A stretch of 64,000 bases of DNA, taken from Bacteroidota bacterium (GTDB taxonomy: Bacteria > Bacteroidota > Bacteroidia > Chitinophagales > Saprospiraceae). Both the position numbers and the translations under genes were made by a program. The notes under the pieces were generated by a model. It ran no database searches, was not told the origin of the DNA, and saw only the letters and a program-made list of their open reading frames with translations. Each line of letters opens with the position of its first letter. Position 1 is the first letter of the stretch. The DNA lies in contig CAUJEY010000307.1 in the NCBI GenBank assembly GCA_963169325.1, positions 1 to 64,000 on the forward strand. Reading direction: 5' to 3'. This document shows positions 18,401 through 25,304 of this stretch, one piece after another.

Positions 18401-19558
18401 CTGAAACCCGTTGTAAACAAGCCGGGTACGTATAAATTCACGATTTTAAATCTCGACAACGGATGCTCCACGTCGTTTAATGTGGATGTGGAACAAGACA
18501 TCGTGACGCCGGTAGCCGAAGCCGGGCTCAACCAAACCCTCACCTGCGCCCTTACCACCATCTTGCTGAACGGCAACGGATCGAGCCAAAGCGGCCCGTA
18601 TTTCTACACCTGGACTACGCCAAATGGCCAGATCATTGCCGGCGCCAACTCCCTGACACCCACTATCGGCGCCCCGGGCGGGTACGCACTTTCGGTACTG
18701 AACACTGAAAACGGCTGCTCTTCCACCGACCAGGTACAGGTACTCCAGGATGTGCAGCCGCCCACGGTGGCGATTGCCAACGCGCCCGTTATCACCTGCG
18801 CATCGCCCCAGGTGACGCTCAACGGCGCCGGCTCTTCTATCGGCCCGAATTTCGGCTACGCCTGGAAAACCATCAATGGCAATATCGTGAGCGGACAAGG
18901 CAATCTGCAGGCGCAAGCCAACGCCCCCGGCACCTACACCCTGACGGTACTGAACAACGTCAACGGATGTTCAAACGAACTGGATGTACAGGTTACCGAA
19001 AATACGGTGTTGCCCAACGCGGAAGCCGGCCCGCCCTTCACGCTCACCTGCTCGATAGACAAAGTGACCCTGCAGGCATTCGCTTCTTCCGGTTCGCAGT
19101 TCTCCTATTCCTGGAGCACCGCCGGCGGACAAATTAATTCGGGCGGCAATACCCTCAACCCGCAGGTGATTCAGCCCGGCATTTATACGCTGCTGGTGAC
19201 CAACAATAATACCGGTTGCAAAAAATCGGACGATGTGGAGGTTTATAAAGAAACCAATATACCGACCGATTTTGTCTTCGAACTGGAACGCCCGTCCTGC
19301 AAAGACAATGACGGAATGATCATGTTCCGGGAAGTTGACGGCGGGGTCGGTCCATACCTCTATTCCATCAACGACGGGCAGAGCTTCGTATCACAGATCG
19401 AGTTCCAGAACATATCACCCCCGGCACCTACAATCTGTGGATTCAGGACGCGAACGGCTGTGAATTCCACAAAAAACTGGTGGTGCCCGCAGCGCCCGAT
19501 CCGGCTATTGCCATTGATCCGGAGTTCAATATCCAACTCGGCGACTCCCTGCAACTGA
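12491..19558 (+). CDS. Giant repetitive surface protein (choice-of-anchor L, Calx-beta-like, SprB-like and 17 Ig-like repeats), frameshifted before its sorting domain
   Basis: 2355 residues as it stands. Residues 1-25 are a signal peptide (ending FSQ). Residues ~175-390 match a choice-of-anchor L domain (NFVFASEEYCEYVG, DVFGFFISGPG). Residues ~400-500 look Calx-beta-like (ATSGADYSPIP, IIEGDETIIITL). Residues ~520-825 hold Ig/SprB-like modules (GGQGPYTYTW, LPAGSYNVTVTDGFGC). Residues 831-2255 are 17 tandem modules of ~84 residues, each with LTC near the start and NGC near the end, suggesting one disulfide per module. After residue ~2308 the frame turns into unrelated residues; the expected continuation is in the next frame after a C5 run at 19418-19422. 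A gliding or adhesion role on the cell surface is inferred from SprB-like proteins. Its 3' neighbour fragment carries the T9SS signal. Confidence 0.85.
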   Translation: MCLSTSHLCTLLLLTCVVASPSFSQTTLNTPADLITVDGHQIRHVISAQTALQVLEIQNLIPGEKYSLIVPVDPALGDCQPGIKPADATTKVFDYDEPARQLIFEASQSAMRFQLSYPCSWAADNPPRHYVSIVCETCKKKDLKSFMESINATLEVSGGQSAEALVKDVLIGGNCFDITGVTYEGNGGQIGTFSNGQTNIGFNTGVIMATGDISLAPGPNDQDGASAGYGSSTPDGDLATLTSGALFDKANIEFDFTPTQSPVTFNFVFASEEYCEYVGSQYNDVFGFFISGPGIPGGQQNIALIPATNIPVAINNVNHTSYSGFYVNNQPASSGNLCGQQPSNSQVVNEIQYDGYTRKFTAVANVQTCQTYHIKLKIADVGDGVWDSAVFLNSGSFDAGGNASVEWVVNDIPDGEEVFEGCGTVKLVFSRVGGNLNVPLPVQFTVTGTATSGADYSPIPKVIVIPSGQDSYTLTVNITNDLIIEGDETIIITLNNLCSCLEPTKTLIIKDLPPLAAVPDTVTICGSGAGTVSVAVTSGVEPYTYNWQNGSQESTATVFVGASSNIRVTVTDGCGKTTVVTARIIVNPLPRAQLVPPAPQICPGQEAVIKVQFTGVGPFTLVYMKNGDPQPPITDIVDNPYLLTINEPGLYQILSVTDAAGCEGPGQGALLVIESTLNLTGIPTNVQCASQSNGSINTTVTGGQGPYTYTWQGPVNIPNIPDPISLPAGSYNVTVTDGFGCTDVQQFTIIAPNALTPTVASVQGTNCYNPNAGSIDLSVTGGFPTYTYKWNNTVVVQDPQNLTAGTYTVTVTDQSGCTRTTTATVPGDFVAPTAAATVNQPLTCTVTSVALDGSASSVGPNFKYKWSAAPGNIVSGDTTLNPTVNLAGNYTLVVTNTTNGCTSTAQVQVIADTAPPAAEAGPPQSITCAVTNVTLDGAGSSSGPNFVYKWTASPGGVIVSGDNTLNPVVSAAGTYTLLVTNNQTGCTKTDNVTISLNIAAPTAAIGPPGTLTCTVSQVTLNGSATPAGGTFAYQWTTLNGNIQSGQAAANAVVTEAGDYTLIVTNTQNGCTDDASVNVKLDFTDPTAVVVANDQITCTNKTVTINANGSSFGPGYSLLWNTSGGGNIVSGQNTLTPVVNSPGFYALFVTNLANNCTASASVQVTQNTIPPIVNPGQPGTLTCNTTQIELGDPLTVVLPFITYQWTASPGGNIVSGANTPSIILNEPGNYTLLVTNTQNGCTSTGATLISENVTPPTAVVAPTGQINCVTPTLQLNAAGSSTGANFTYQWTTTNGTIASGPNTLQPTVTTAGTYNFVVTNGANGCTSSASATVTANLTPPTVAIAQPGIITCNQLQIPLDGAGTSTGNEFKYQWGTLNGQIVSGSATLQPTVSKAGTYTLVVTNTTNNCTSSASISVTADVTPPVANAGQPETLNCVLTSLTLDGSGSSQGANFTYQWTALVDGNIIPPSNTLNPVVDEPGIYQLIVTNGQNGCTTAATVEISQDAASPVVQIAAPGILNCYNSSLSLNGAGSSVGGNFAYSWSGPGIVSGGSTLNPSIDEPGTYTLLITNSNNNCTTVKTVTVAENIQPPAADAGADNIINCFQPQLQIGGTGSSAGPDFIYSWTGIGIVSGGNSANPIVDQPGAYTLLITNTVNGCTATDNVMLDFNQTAPQAAAGPGFQLTCTETSYILSPTASQGAEFTYNWSTNNGNFLTANNILTPTINGAGFYYLTVTNTINGCTATDQVQITRSDDYPEADASTNGILTCATLSLTLNGSNSSTGPAFSYLWTTSNGGNIVNGENTLSPVIDQPGTYQLAVTDNTNSCVSFSSVEVAQDIAPPAVDAGNAQTLTCSLSSLTLQGKVTSNGNFVYDWQAQNGGNILSGANTLSPVISAVGTYLFNVTNTINGCSALDSVNILADQNAPVIAIAQPEVLTCAVETISLDANGSTTGNVQYDWSTVNGNFTNLSDPLKPVVNKPGTYKFTILNLDNGCSTSFNVDVEQDIVTPVAEAGLNQTLTCALTTILLNGNGSSQSGPYFYTWTTPNGQIIAGANSLTPTIGAPGGYALSVLNTENGCSSTDQVQVLQDVQPPTVAIANAPVITCASPQVTLNGAGSSIGPNFGYAWKTINGNIVSGQGNLQAQANAPGTYTLTVLNNVNGCSNELDVQVTENTVLPNAEAGPPFTLTCSIDKVTLQAFASSGSQFSYSWSTAGGQINSGGNTLNPQVIQPGIYTLLVTNNNTGCKKSDDVEVYKETNIPTDFVFELERPSCKDNDGMIMFREVDGGVGPYLYSINDGQSFVSQIEFQNISPPAPTICGFRTRTAVNSTKNWWCPQRPIRLLPLIRSSISNSATPCN
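14981..19255 (+). repeat. 17 tandem ~252-bp coding repeats
   Basis: The stretch divides into 17 units of 82-85 codons inside the giant surface protein. Conserved points are [LI][TN]C near position 15, a Tyr-x-Trp near 40, NI[VL]SG near 48, GTYTL near 64 and N[GN]C near 73. Units have diverged strongly in DNA sequence, so the array is old rather than freshly expanded. Confidence 0.9.
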
Positions 19559-20067
19559 AAGCTGTGCTGGCGCCGGGTTATCCCCTTGCTCTGATCGACA
19601 GTGTGGTGTGGACCCCGCTCGACGGCCTGACTTTCACCGGTACCGATATTTTCAGCCTGCTGAAACCCATCGCCAAACCGTTCAAACCGACCGAATACAC
19701 CGTAACCGTATACAGCCTCGACGGCTGCCAGGCCAGCGACCGGGTATTGATCCGTGTGGACAATGAGCCGCACATCTATATCCCGAATGCCTTCTCGCCC
19801 TGGCACGAAGACGGTAAAAACGATGTCGTGTATATTTCCGCCGATCCCGATCAGATCGTTCAAATTACCTCCTTCCAGATTTTCGATCGCTGGGGCAGTA
19901 TGGTCTTCCGGGACTTTAACTTCCAGCCCAACGATCCGAAACACGGTTGGGACGGGTTCCGCGACGGAAAAATTATGGACCCTGCAGTTTTTGTGTACTA
20001 CGCTGAAATTGAACTGATTGACGGCAGAAAACTGCTGTATAAAGGGGATGTGACGTTGGTGTGGTAA
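19423..20067 (+). pseudogene. Out-of-frame 3' end of the giant protein with type B T9SS sorting domain
   Basis: The frame one step back from the upstream gene continues it naturally: GTYNLWIQDANGC completes the SprB-like module interrupted at 19418-19422. A linker and a gliding-motility-associated (type B, CHU_C-like) C-terminal domain follow: IYIPNAFSPWHEDGKND, IFDRWGSMVF, WDGFRDGK, PAVFVYYAEI, KGDVTLVW. With one extra C in the run, the two parts would form one ~2525-residue protein. An internal GTG at 19480 could start a separate product, but that would lack a signal peptide. So this is either a sequencing indel, a phase-variable switch or a real mutation. Confidence 0.85.
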
Positions 20068-20070
20068 AGA

Positions 20071-20173
20071 AGGTTTGGAGGTTTGGAGGTTTGGAGGTTT
20101 GGAGGTTTGGAGGTTTGGAGGTTTGGAGGTTTGATCTCCCCATAAACCTCCAACCCCCCAAACCTCCAAACCT
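20071..20173. terminator. AGGTTTGG tandem array with inverted copy after the giant gene
   Basis: About eight AGGTTTGG words (20071-20133) begin three bases after the giant protein's stop. They are followed by inverted words (AACCTCCAAACC type) up to 20173, 23 bp before mazG. It is large enough to form a long hairpin in the transcript. Confidence 0.8.
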
Positions 20174-20196
20174 TTTTATTTCCTTTTCTTTGCCCC

Positions 20197-20970
20197 ATGA
20201 ATACATATCAGGAAAAATTAGACGCCTTCGGTCGCCTGCTCACCATTATGGACGACCTGCGGGAAAAATGTCCCTGGGACCGCAAACAAACCCTGGAGTC
20301 CCTGCGCAACCTCACCATAGAAGAAACTTATGAGCTGGCAGACGCCATCCTCGACGACGACCTTAAAGGCGTCAAGGAAGAGATTGGCGACCTGATGCTG
20401 CACATGGTGTTTTACGCCAAAATCGGCGATGAAAGGGGCGCTTTCGATATCGCCGACGCCCTTCATGCTATTTGCGACAAACTCATTTCCCGCCACCCGC
20501 ATATCTACGGCGACGTTCAGGTAGCCGACGATGAAGAAGTAAAACGCAACTGGGAACAACTCAAACTGAAAGAAGGCAAAAAATCGTTGCTCGAAGGTGT
20601 TCCCAACAGCCTGCCCGCCATGGTAAAAGCATACCGTATGCAGGAAAAAACCAAACAAGTCGGTTTCGAGTGGGAAAACACGGAACAGGTATGGGCCAAA
20701 GTGGAAGAAGAACTCGGCGAACTACAGGAAAACGTTCGGAACGGCGCCCCACGGGAAATGGTGGAAGACGAATTCGGCGATGTGCTCTTCTCCCTGGTGA
20801 ACTACGCCCGCTTCGTCGGCGTGGACCCCGAAACAGCCCTCGAACGGGTAAACCGGAAATTTAAACGGCGTTTCGAATACATCGAAGCCAACGCGCCGCG
20901 GCCCTTGAAAGATATGACGCTGGGGGAAATGGATACGTTGTGGAATGAAGCCAAAGGAAAGGAGGTTTAA
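20197..20970 (+). CDS. mazG: Nucleoside triphosphate pyrophosphohydrolase MazG
   Basis: 257 residues, the full two-domain MazG length. It hydrolyses (d)NTPs to monophosphate and pyrophosphate, a house-cleaning role. Domain one (~10-120) shows CPWDRKQTLESL and the metal-binding EEIGDLMLHMVFYAK. Domain two (~140-250) shows EVEEELGEL-type (VEEELGELQE) and DEFGDVLFSLVNYAR, ending with FKRRFEYIE. Both halves keep their ExxD-type acids. It starts 130 bp after the giant gene and precedes rpsO, whose own promoter begins ~65 bp downstream. Confidence 0.95.
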   Translation: MNTYQEKLDAFGRLLTIMDDLREKCPWDRKQTLESLRNLTIEETYELADAILDDDLKGVKEEIGDLMLHMVFYAKIGDERGAFDIADALHAICDKLISRHPHIYGDVQVADDEEVKRNWEQLKLKEGKKSLLEGVPNSLPAMVKAYRMQEKTKQVGFEWENTEQVWAKVEEELGELQENVRNGAPREMVEDEFGDVLFSLVNYARFVGVDPETALERVNRKFKRRFEYIEANAPRPLKDMTLGEMDTLWNEAKGKEV

Positions 20971-21036
20971 GAGCATGTTGGGGATTTTCCCGCTGGGCCC
21001 AAAACAACATGCTCTAAAACTTTTGAACGTCAACCC

Positions 21037-21067
21037 TTTGCATCTTCAAACCTTCGCCGTACTTTTG
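21037..21067 (+). promoter_or_regulatory. Consensus Bacteroidota promoter for rpsO
   Basis: TTTG (21037-21040), exactly 19 nt, then TACTTTTG (21060-21067) fit the TTTG-N19-TAnnTTTG consensus. Transcription would start near 21074, giving a ~160-nt leader for rpsO with a 24-bp stem inside it. Confidence 0.75.
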
Positions 21068-21146
21068 CCCCCGCTAAAACCGGACGGATAGGCAAAAACT
21101 GCCGTTTGACCCGCTGAAATTCGGATTTGGCGTTTTCTTAATGATG

Positions 21147-21225
21147 AATGATAAATGATGAATGATGAATTTTTCTCATCAGCAGTCATTTTTGATTCAT
21201 CATTCATCATTCATCATTTATCATT
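21147..21225 (+). repeat. 24-bp perfect inverted repeat in the rpsO leader
   Basis: Arms 21147-21170 and 21202-21225 are perfectly complementary and built from ATGATGA/TCATCAT words. The right arm ends 10 bp before the rpsO ATG, so the hairpin would sit against the ribosome-binding region of the transcript. Confidence 0.8.
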
Positions 21226-21235
21226 CAAAAAGAAA

Positions 21236-21511
21236 ATGGCAGTTTACTATTCTAAAGAAAAAGTCGCCGAGATCACGAAGACCTACGGCAAAGACGAAAA
21301 AGACACCGGTCACGTAGAAGTGCAGGTAGCCCTGCTGACCTACCAGATCGAAAGCTTGTCGGCTCACTTGCGCATCAACAAAAAAGACCACTCTACCCGC
21401 CGCTCGCTGCTGCACAAGGTAGGCCAACGTAAGAGTCTGTTGTCGTACTACGCAAAGAAAGACATTTTCAAATATCGCGCACTGATCGAAAAACTCGGCT
21501 TGCGTAAGTAA
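21236..21511 (+). CDS. rpsO: 30S ribosomal protein S15
   Basis: 91 residues from the ATG at 21236, the normal S15 length. A longer frame from 21155 would run through the repeat and is not used. Typical S15 signatures are present: DTGHVEVQVALLT, LTYQIESLSAHL, KKDHSTRRSLLHKVGQRKSLLSYY and a basic C-terminus. It binds 16S rRNA in the central domain of the small subunit. The order rpsO-pnp is conserved across bacteria. It has its own promoter at 21037-21067 and a probable terminator at 21520-21600. The leader hairpin could serve translational control, as S15 autoregulates in other bacteria; that is an inference. Confidence 0.97.
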   Translation: MAVYYSKEKVAEITKTYGKDEKDTGHVEVQVALLTYQIESLSAHLRINKKDHSTRRSLLHKVGQRKSLLSYYAKKDIFKYRALIEKLGLRK

Positions 21512-21519
21512 TACCTCGG

Positions 21520-21600
21520 GCGGGTTTGGAAGTTTACAAAGGCTGGACGTACCGGATCAGTTATCCGGAAAAACGATCCACCTTTCGCTTCCAAACCCGC
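21520..21600 (+). terminator. Nested stem after rpsO
   Basis: An outer 13-bp perfect stem (21520-21532 with 21588-21600) encloses an inner 6-bp hairpin (21552-21557 with 21563-21568). The outer stem is followed by TAACTTTT. It starts 8 bp after the rpsO stop. The rest of 21601-21845 shows nothing recognisable. Confidence 0.6.
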
Positions 21601-21845
21601 TAACTTTTACCCCAAAAGCCCCCCCTTACTGCCAAATACGTCCTGCCTGAATATGCCGTTTCGCCCTGCGAAACCCTATCATATAACCGTGTTTTTCCGG
21701 GGTATTTAACCCTTATCTGACACGGTACTACTATTTCAAACGTTCTTTTATTTCTTAACCGCACCAATACGTGGTCAATACGGTATAATGGTTGAGCCGC
21801 AACGCATACCAAGACGGCCGTTCAGAAACGGGGAGCATTTTCCCC

Positions 21846-21957
21846 CACACAAAGACACAAGCGAAAAGAGTTCAAAGTTTGAAGTTCGAAGTTCGAACTC
21901 GGTACTTCAAACTTTGAACTTCAAACTTTGAACTCTTTTCGCTTGTATCTTTGTGTG
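21846..21957. repeat. ~54-bp-arm palindrome carrying the pnp promoter element
   Basis: Left arm 21846-21899 and right arm 21903-21957 are nearly complementary. They combine AGTTTGAAGTTC words with an outer segment CGAAAAGAG / CTCTTTTCG. The right arm contains TATCTTTG at 21946-21953, an exact TAnnTTTG on the plus strand. The left arm holds TGTCTTTG on the other strand, so only one orientation has a consensus -7 element. Confidence 0.75.
21946..21953 (+). promoter_or_regulatory. Likely pnp -7 element (TATCTTTG)
   Basis: Exact TAnnTTTG match inside the right arm of the palindrome, 133 bp before the pnp ATG. The nearest TTTG (21927-21930) is 15 nt upstream, shorter than usual. Confidence 0.45.
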
Positions 21958-22086
21958 ATTTTTTCGGTTTCTGACTTACCGTTTTTTTTGCGTGACAGGA
22001 CCTGAGTCGTTCATTTTCAGCGTCTTTCATTTTAAGCGCGCTCCTGCTCACCGTGTTGCCTGTATGGTGCAACAATTTGATTCTCC

Positions 22087-24369
22087 ATGGGAAAACAAAT
22101 CCCGCTCCGTACCTCGTTCTCCCTGCCTGATGGCCGGGAAGTGTCGCTGGAAACGGGCAAACTCGCCACGCAGGCCGATGGCAGCGTGCTCGTACGCATG
22201 GGCAACACCATGTTGCTGGCCACCGTGGTCAGCGCCCGCAAAGCCAAAGAAGGCCAGCCTTTTTTTCCGCTTTCGGTAGATTACCAGGAAAAATTTGCCG
22301 CCGCCGGTCGTATTCCGGGCAATTTCTTCCGCCGGGAAGCACGCCTGACCGACAGTGAAATCCTCATCAGCCGCTTAGTCGACCGCGCCCTGCGCCCGCT
22401 CTTCCCCGACGGCTACATGAACGAAACCCAGGTCATTATCAACCTGATCTCCGCTGACAAAGACGTTGCACCCGATGCACTGGCCGGATTGGCCTGCTCC
22501 GCCGCCGTGGCTGTGAGCGACATCCCGGTGGAGGCCCTGTTCTCCGAAGTACGTATCGCCCGCATCGACGGCAAATTCGTCATCAACCCCGGCACTACCG
22601 ACCTGGAACGCGCCGATATGGACTTTCTGGTGGCAGCCACCAAACGTGACATCACCATGGTGGAGGGCGAAGCCGATGAGTGCCAGGAACACGACCTGAT
22701 CGAGGCCCTCAAAATCGCGCACGATGCCATCCGCGTGCAGATCGACGCGCAGGAGCGCTTAGCCGAATTAGTCGGCGAACCGGCACTGAAAAAACGCGAA
22801 TTGCCGGTAGTGATTGAAAACGATGACCTGAAAACCCTCGTGGAAAAACACTGCAAAGACGACATTTATACCATGGCCCGCAGCGCCAGCGACAAGCATA
22901 CCCGCCGCGACACCATGGATAAATTGAAAGAACGCCTCACCAGTAACCTTACCGAAGAGTTTGGCGAAGATTTTATGAAAGAATGGGGTTCGTTGGCAGA
23001 CCGTTATTTTGAAAAACTGAAAAAACACGTCATCCGCGATGTGGCATTGTCCGAAGGCAAACGCCTCGACGGCCGCAGAACCGACGAAGTACGCCCGATC
23101 TGGTGCGAGGTGGATTTCCTGCCTTCCACACACGGCTCGGCGATCTTCAACCGCGGTGAAACCCAGTCGCTGACCTCGCTCACCCTGGGCACCAAACAAG
23201 ACCAGGCCCTGATCGATAACGCGCTGGACTCCTACGACGACAATTTTATCCTGCATTACAACTTCCCCCCCTACTCTACGGGCGAAGTGAAACCCATGCG
23301 CGGCCCGGGCCGCCGCGAAGTCGGCCACGCCAACCTCGCCGGCCGTTCCATCCGCAAGTTGATGCCGGAAAGTTTTGCCTACACGGTGCGGATCGTGTCG
23401 GACATCCTGGAATCCAACGGTTCTTCCTCCATGGCTACCGTTTGCGCCGGCTCGCTGGCACTCATGGACGGCGGGGTGCCCATCAAGGCGCCGATTGCCG
23501 GTATCGCAATGGGCGCTATTGCCGACGAAACCGGTCGCGTATCCATCCTTTCCGACATCCTCGGCGACGAAGATGCTTTGGGTGATATGGACTTCAAAGT
23601 GACCGGTACCGCCAAAGGCATTTGCGGCACACAAATGGACATCAAGATCGACGGCATGCCGTACGAATTGCTGGAAAAAGCCCTGTTGCAAGCCAAAGCC
23701 GGGCGGCTGCACATCCTCGGCGAAATGGCCAAAACCCTTGCCGAGCCACGCGAAGACCTCAAACCGCACGCCCCGCGTATGGTTGAATTCCGGGTAGACC
23801 GCGAATACATCGGCGCCGTTATCGGACCAGGTGGAAAGGTTATTCAGGAAATGCAGCGTCAAACCGGCACGACCATCAGCATCGACGAAGACGAAAAAGG
23901 CGGCATCGTGGCGATCTTCGGCCCCGACAAAACCGCTTTGGACGCCGCTTACAACCGGATACAGGACATCGTATTCGTGCCCACAGCCGGCGATATTTTT
24001 GAAGGCGAGATCGAACGGGTGGAAGATTACGGCGCTTTTGTCAAGTTCAAAGGCAAGAGCGGCCTGTTGCACGTGTCGGAGATCAGTTACCAGCGCGTGG
24101 AAAATGTATCCGATTTGTACAAAGTCGGCGATAAACTCCAGGTGAAACTGCTGGAAAACGACCCGAAAACGGGCAAACTGCGTCTTTCCGTAAAGGCATT
24201 AATGCCCAAACCTGAAGGCTACGTCGAACGCGAACGTCCGGAACGTCGCGAAGGCGGCGACCGGGGTGACCGGGGCGGTCGCGGCGGCGGCGGTGATCGT
24301 CGCGGCGGCGGCGGTGGCGGTGATCGTCGCGGTGGCGGCGGTGGCGGCGGCAATCGCGGCGGCCGGTAA
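22087..24369 (+). CDS. pnp: Polyribonucleotide nucleotidyltransferase (PNPase) with RGG-rich tail
   Basis: 760 residues; it degrades RNA 3'-to-5' phosphorolytically. In order: RNase PH domain 1 (~10-140, FFRREARLTDSEILISR), an all-helical linker, RNase PH domain 2 (~315-540, SDILESNGSSSMATVCAGSL, GDMDFKVTGT), KH (~555-615, IGAVIGPGGKVIQEMQ) and S1 (~625-695, GDIFEGEIERVEDYGAFVKF). The first ~705 residues are the full normal PNPase. The remaining ~55 are an unusual Arg/Gly tail with RGG and RRGGGG repeats, likely an extra RNA-binding arm. It follows rpsO as in most bacteria but has its own promoter-like element. A GC-rich terminator lies at 24471-24505. Confidence 0.97.
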   Translation: MGKQIPLRTSFSLPDGREVSLETGKLATQADGSVLVRMGNTMLLATVVSARKAKEGQPFFPLSVDYQEKFAAAGRIPGNFFRREARLTDSEILISRLVDRALRPLFPDGYMNETQVIINLISADKDVAPDALAGLACSAAVAVSDIPVEALFSEVRIARIDGKFVINPGTTDLERADMDFLVAATKRDITMVEGEADECQEHDLIEALKIAHDAIRVQIDAQERLAELVGEPALKKRELPVVIENDDLKTLVEKHCKDDIYTMARSASDKHTRRDTMDKLKERLTSNLTEEFGEDFMKEWGSLADRYFEKLKKHVIRDVALSEGKRLDGRRTDEVRPIWCEVDFLPSTHGSAIFNRGETQSLTSLTLGTKQDQALIDNALDSYDDNFILHYNFPPYSTGEVKPMRGPGRREVGHANLAGRSIRKLMPESFAYTVRIVSDILESNGSSSMATVCAGSLALMDGGVPIKAPIAGIAMGAIADETGRVSILSDILGDEDALGDMDFKVTGTAKGICGTQMDIKIDGMPYELLEKALLQAKAGRLHILGEMAKTLAEPREDLKPHAPRMVEFRVDREYIGAVIGPGGKVIQEMQRQTGTTISIDEDEKGGIVAIFGPDKTALDAAYNRIQDIVFVPTAGDIFEGEIERVEDYGAFVKFKGKSGLLHVSEISYQRVENVSDLYKVGDKLQVKLLENDPKTGKLRLSVKALMPKPEGYVERERPERREGGDRGDRGGRGGGGDRRGGGGGGDRRGGGGGGGNRGGR

Positions 24370-24470
24370 TACGGCGATACCGTATTATGGTAGAGGCCAT
24401 TTATGGCCGTCCAACCGACAATTACAAGCGAAAATCGGGCATAACGCCTCTTCGCAAAGTTTTATGATAA

Positions 24471-24505
24471 AAACCCCGGCGTGGCTTGCAGCTGCGCCGG
24501 GGTTT
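24471..24505 (+). terminator. Rho-independent terminator after pnp
   Basis: An 11-bp perfect GC-rich stem AAACCCCGGCG (24471-24481) pairs with 24495-24505 around a 13-nt loop, followed by ATTTCTTA. It lies ~100 bp after the pnp stop. Confidence 0.75.
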
Positions 24506-24519
24506 ATTTCTTAGTAACT

Positions 24520-25140
24520 ATCCGCATATTGTACCCCGCCGCGTGAAACCCCACCCCCGACCCCTCCCCTAAAAGGGAGGGGAGACGCGGCAAACTCGTA
24601 GAGTACACTGCGGTGTCCTCTACGTCTCCCCTCCCTTTTAGGGGAGGGGGCGGGGGCATAGCCATCAACTTAAGGCCTCGGAGAGGCCCAACGTTTGTAG
24701 AATTGATCGTATACCATATTTGCCGGGCCTCGGTACCGCCGAGCGTTGGCTTTGCATATTACCGCCCGCGATTCAACCCCTCCCCCATCCCCTCCCCCGA
24801 AGGGGAGGGGGGCTTGCACCTAAGTCGCTTATTGATTCCTGGGCACGAAAACCCAAAAAAAACACGAAATCAAGCCCCCCTCCCCTTCGGGGGAGGGGAT
24901 GGGGGAGGGGTTGAATCGCGGGCAATAATATGCGTAGCCGATACGCGGCGGTAGAGAGGCCTAACGTTTGTGGTTTTACGTAATTGTCAATGAATAATTT
25001 TAGAATCTGTTAGGCCTCTCCGAGGCCCATGCGTATGCCTAATCATCAATTCTACAAACGTTGCGCCTCTCCGAGGCCTTAAGTTGATGGCTATGGGGGG
25101 CGGGGGTGGGGTTTCACTCAGCGGGGTACAATATGCGGAT
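24520..25140. mobile_element. Nested fold-back repeat element, no gene
   Basis: Three sets of inverted arms nest around one centre. Outer arms 24520-24559 and 25101-25140 (40 bp, two mismatches). Middle arms 24657-24707 and 25045-25095 (51 bp, one mismatch). Inner arms 24754-24815 and 24872-24933 (62 bp, few mismatches). A local GC-rich palindrome (CCCTCCC/GGGAGGG type) lies between outer and middle left arms. No frame here is credible as coding because the DNA is palindromic. GGCCTCGGAGAGGCC-like words recur at 45908-45922, so parts of it are dispersed elsewhere. The flanking ~160 bp to 25304 hold nothing recognisable. Confidence 0.7.
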
Positions 25141-25304
25141 ATTCATTTATTTCTTTATGACTGTTATTCCAATACCAACCGGCTTTTTTCAGGTCGGCAC
25201 CGCCGGTTTTGGCAGCCTGGTGTTTTTTCCCGGTAATAATAGCCATAACAGGCAATAAGCCTATTTTTGCGCACCACTAATCGATTTCACCACAAGCCCT
25301 TCGG

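Noticed and set aside
24613-24954. 113-codon frame in the fold-back element
   Set aside because: It runs through palindromic DNA; the composition (poly Pro/Gly/Arg) follows the repeats and frames exist on both strands.
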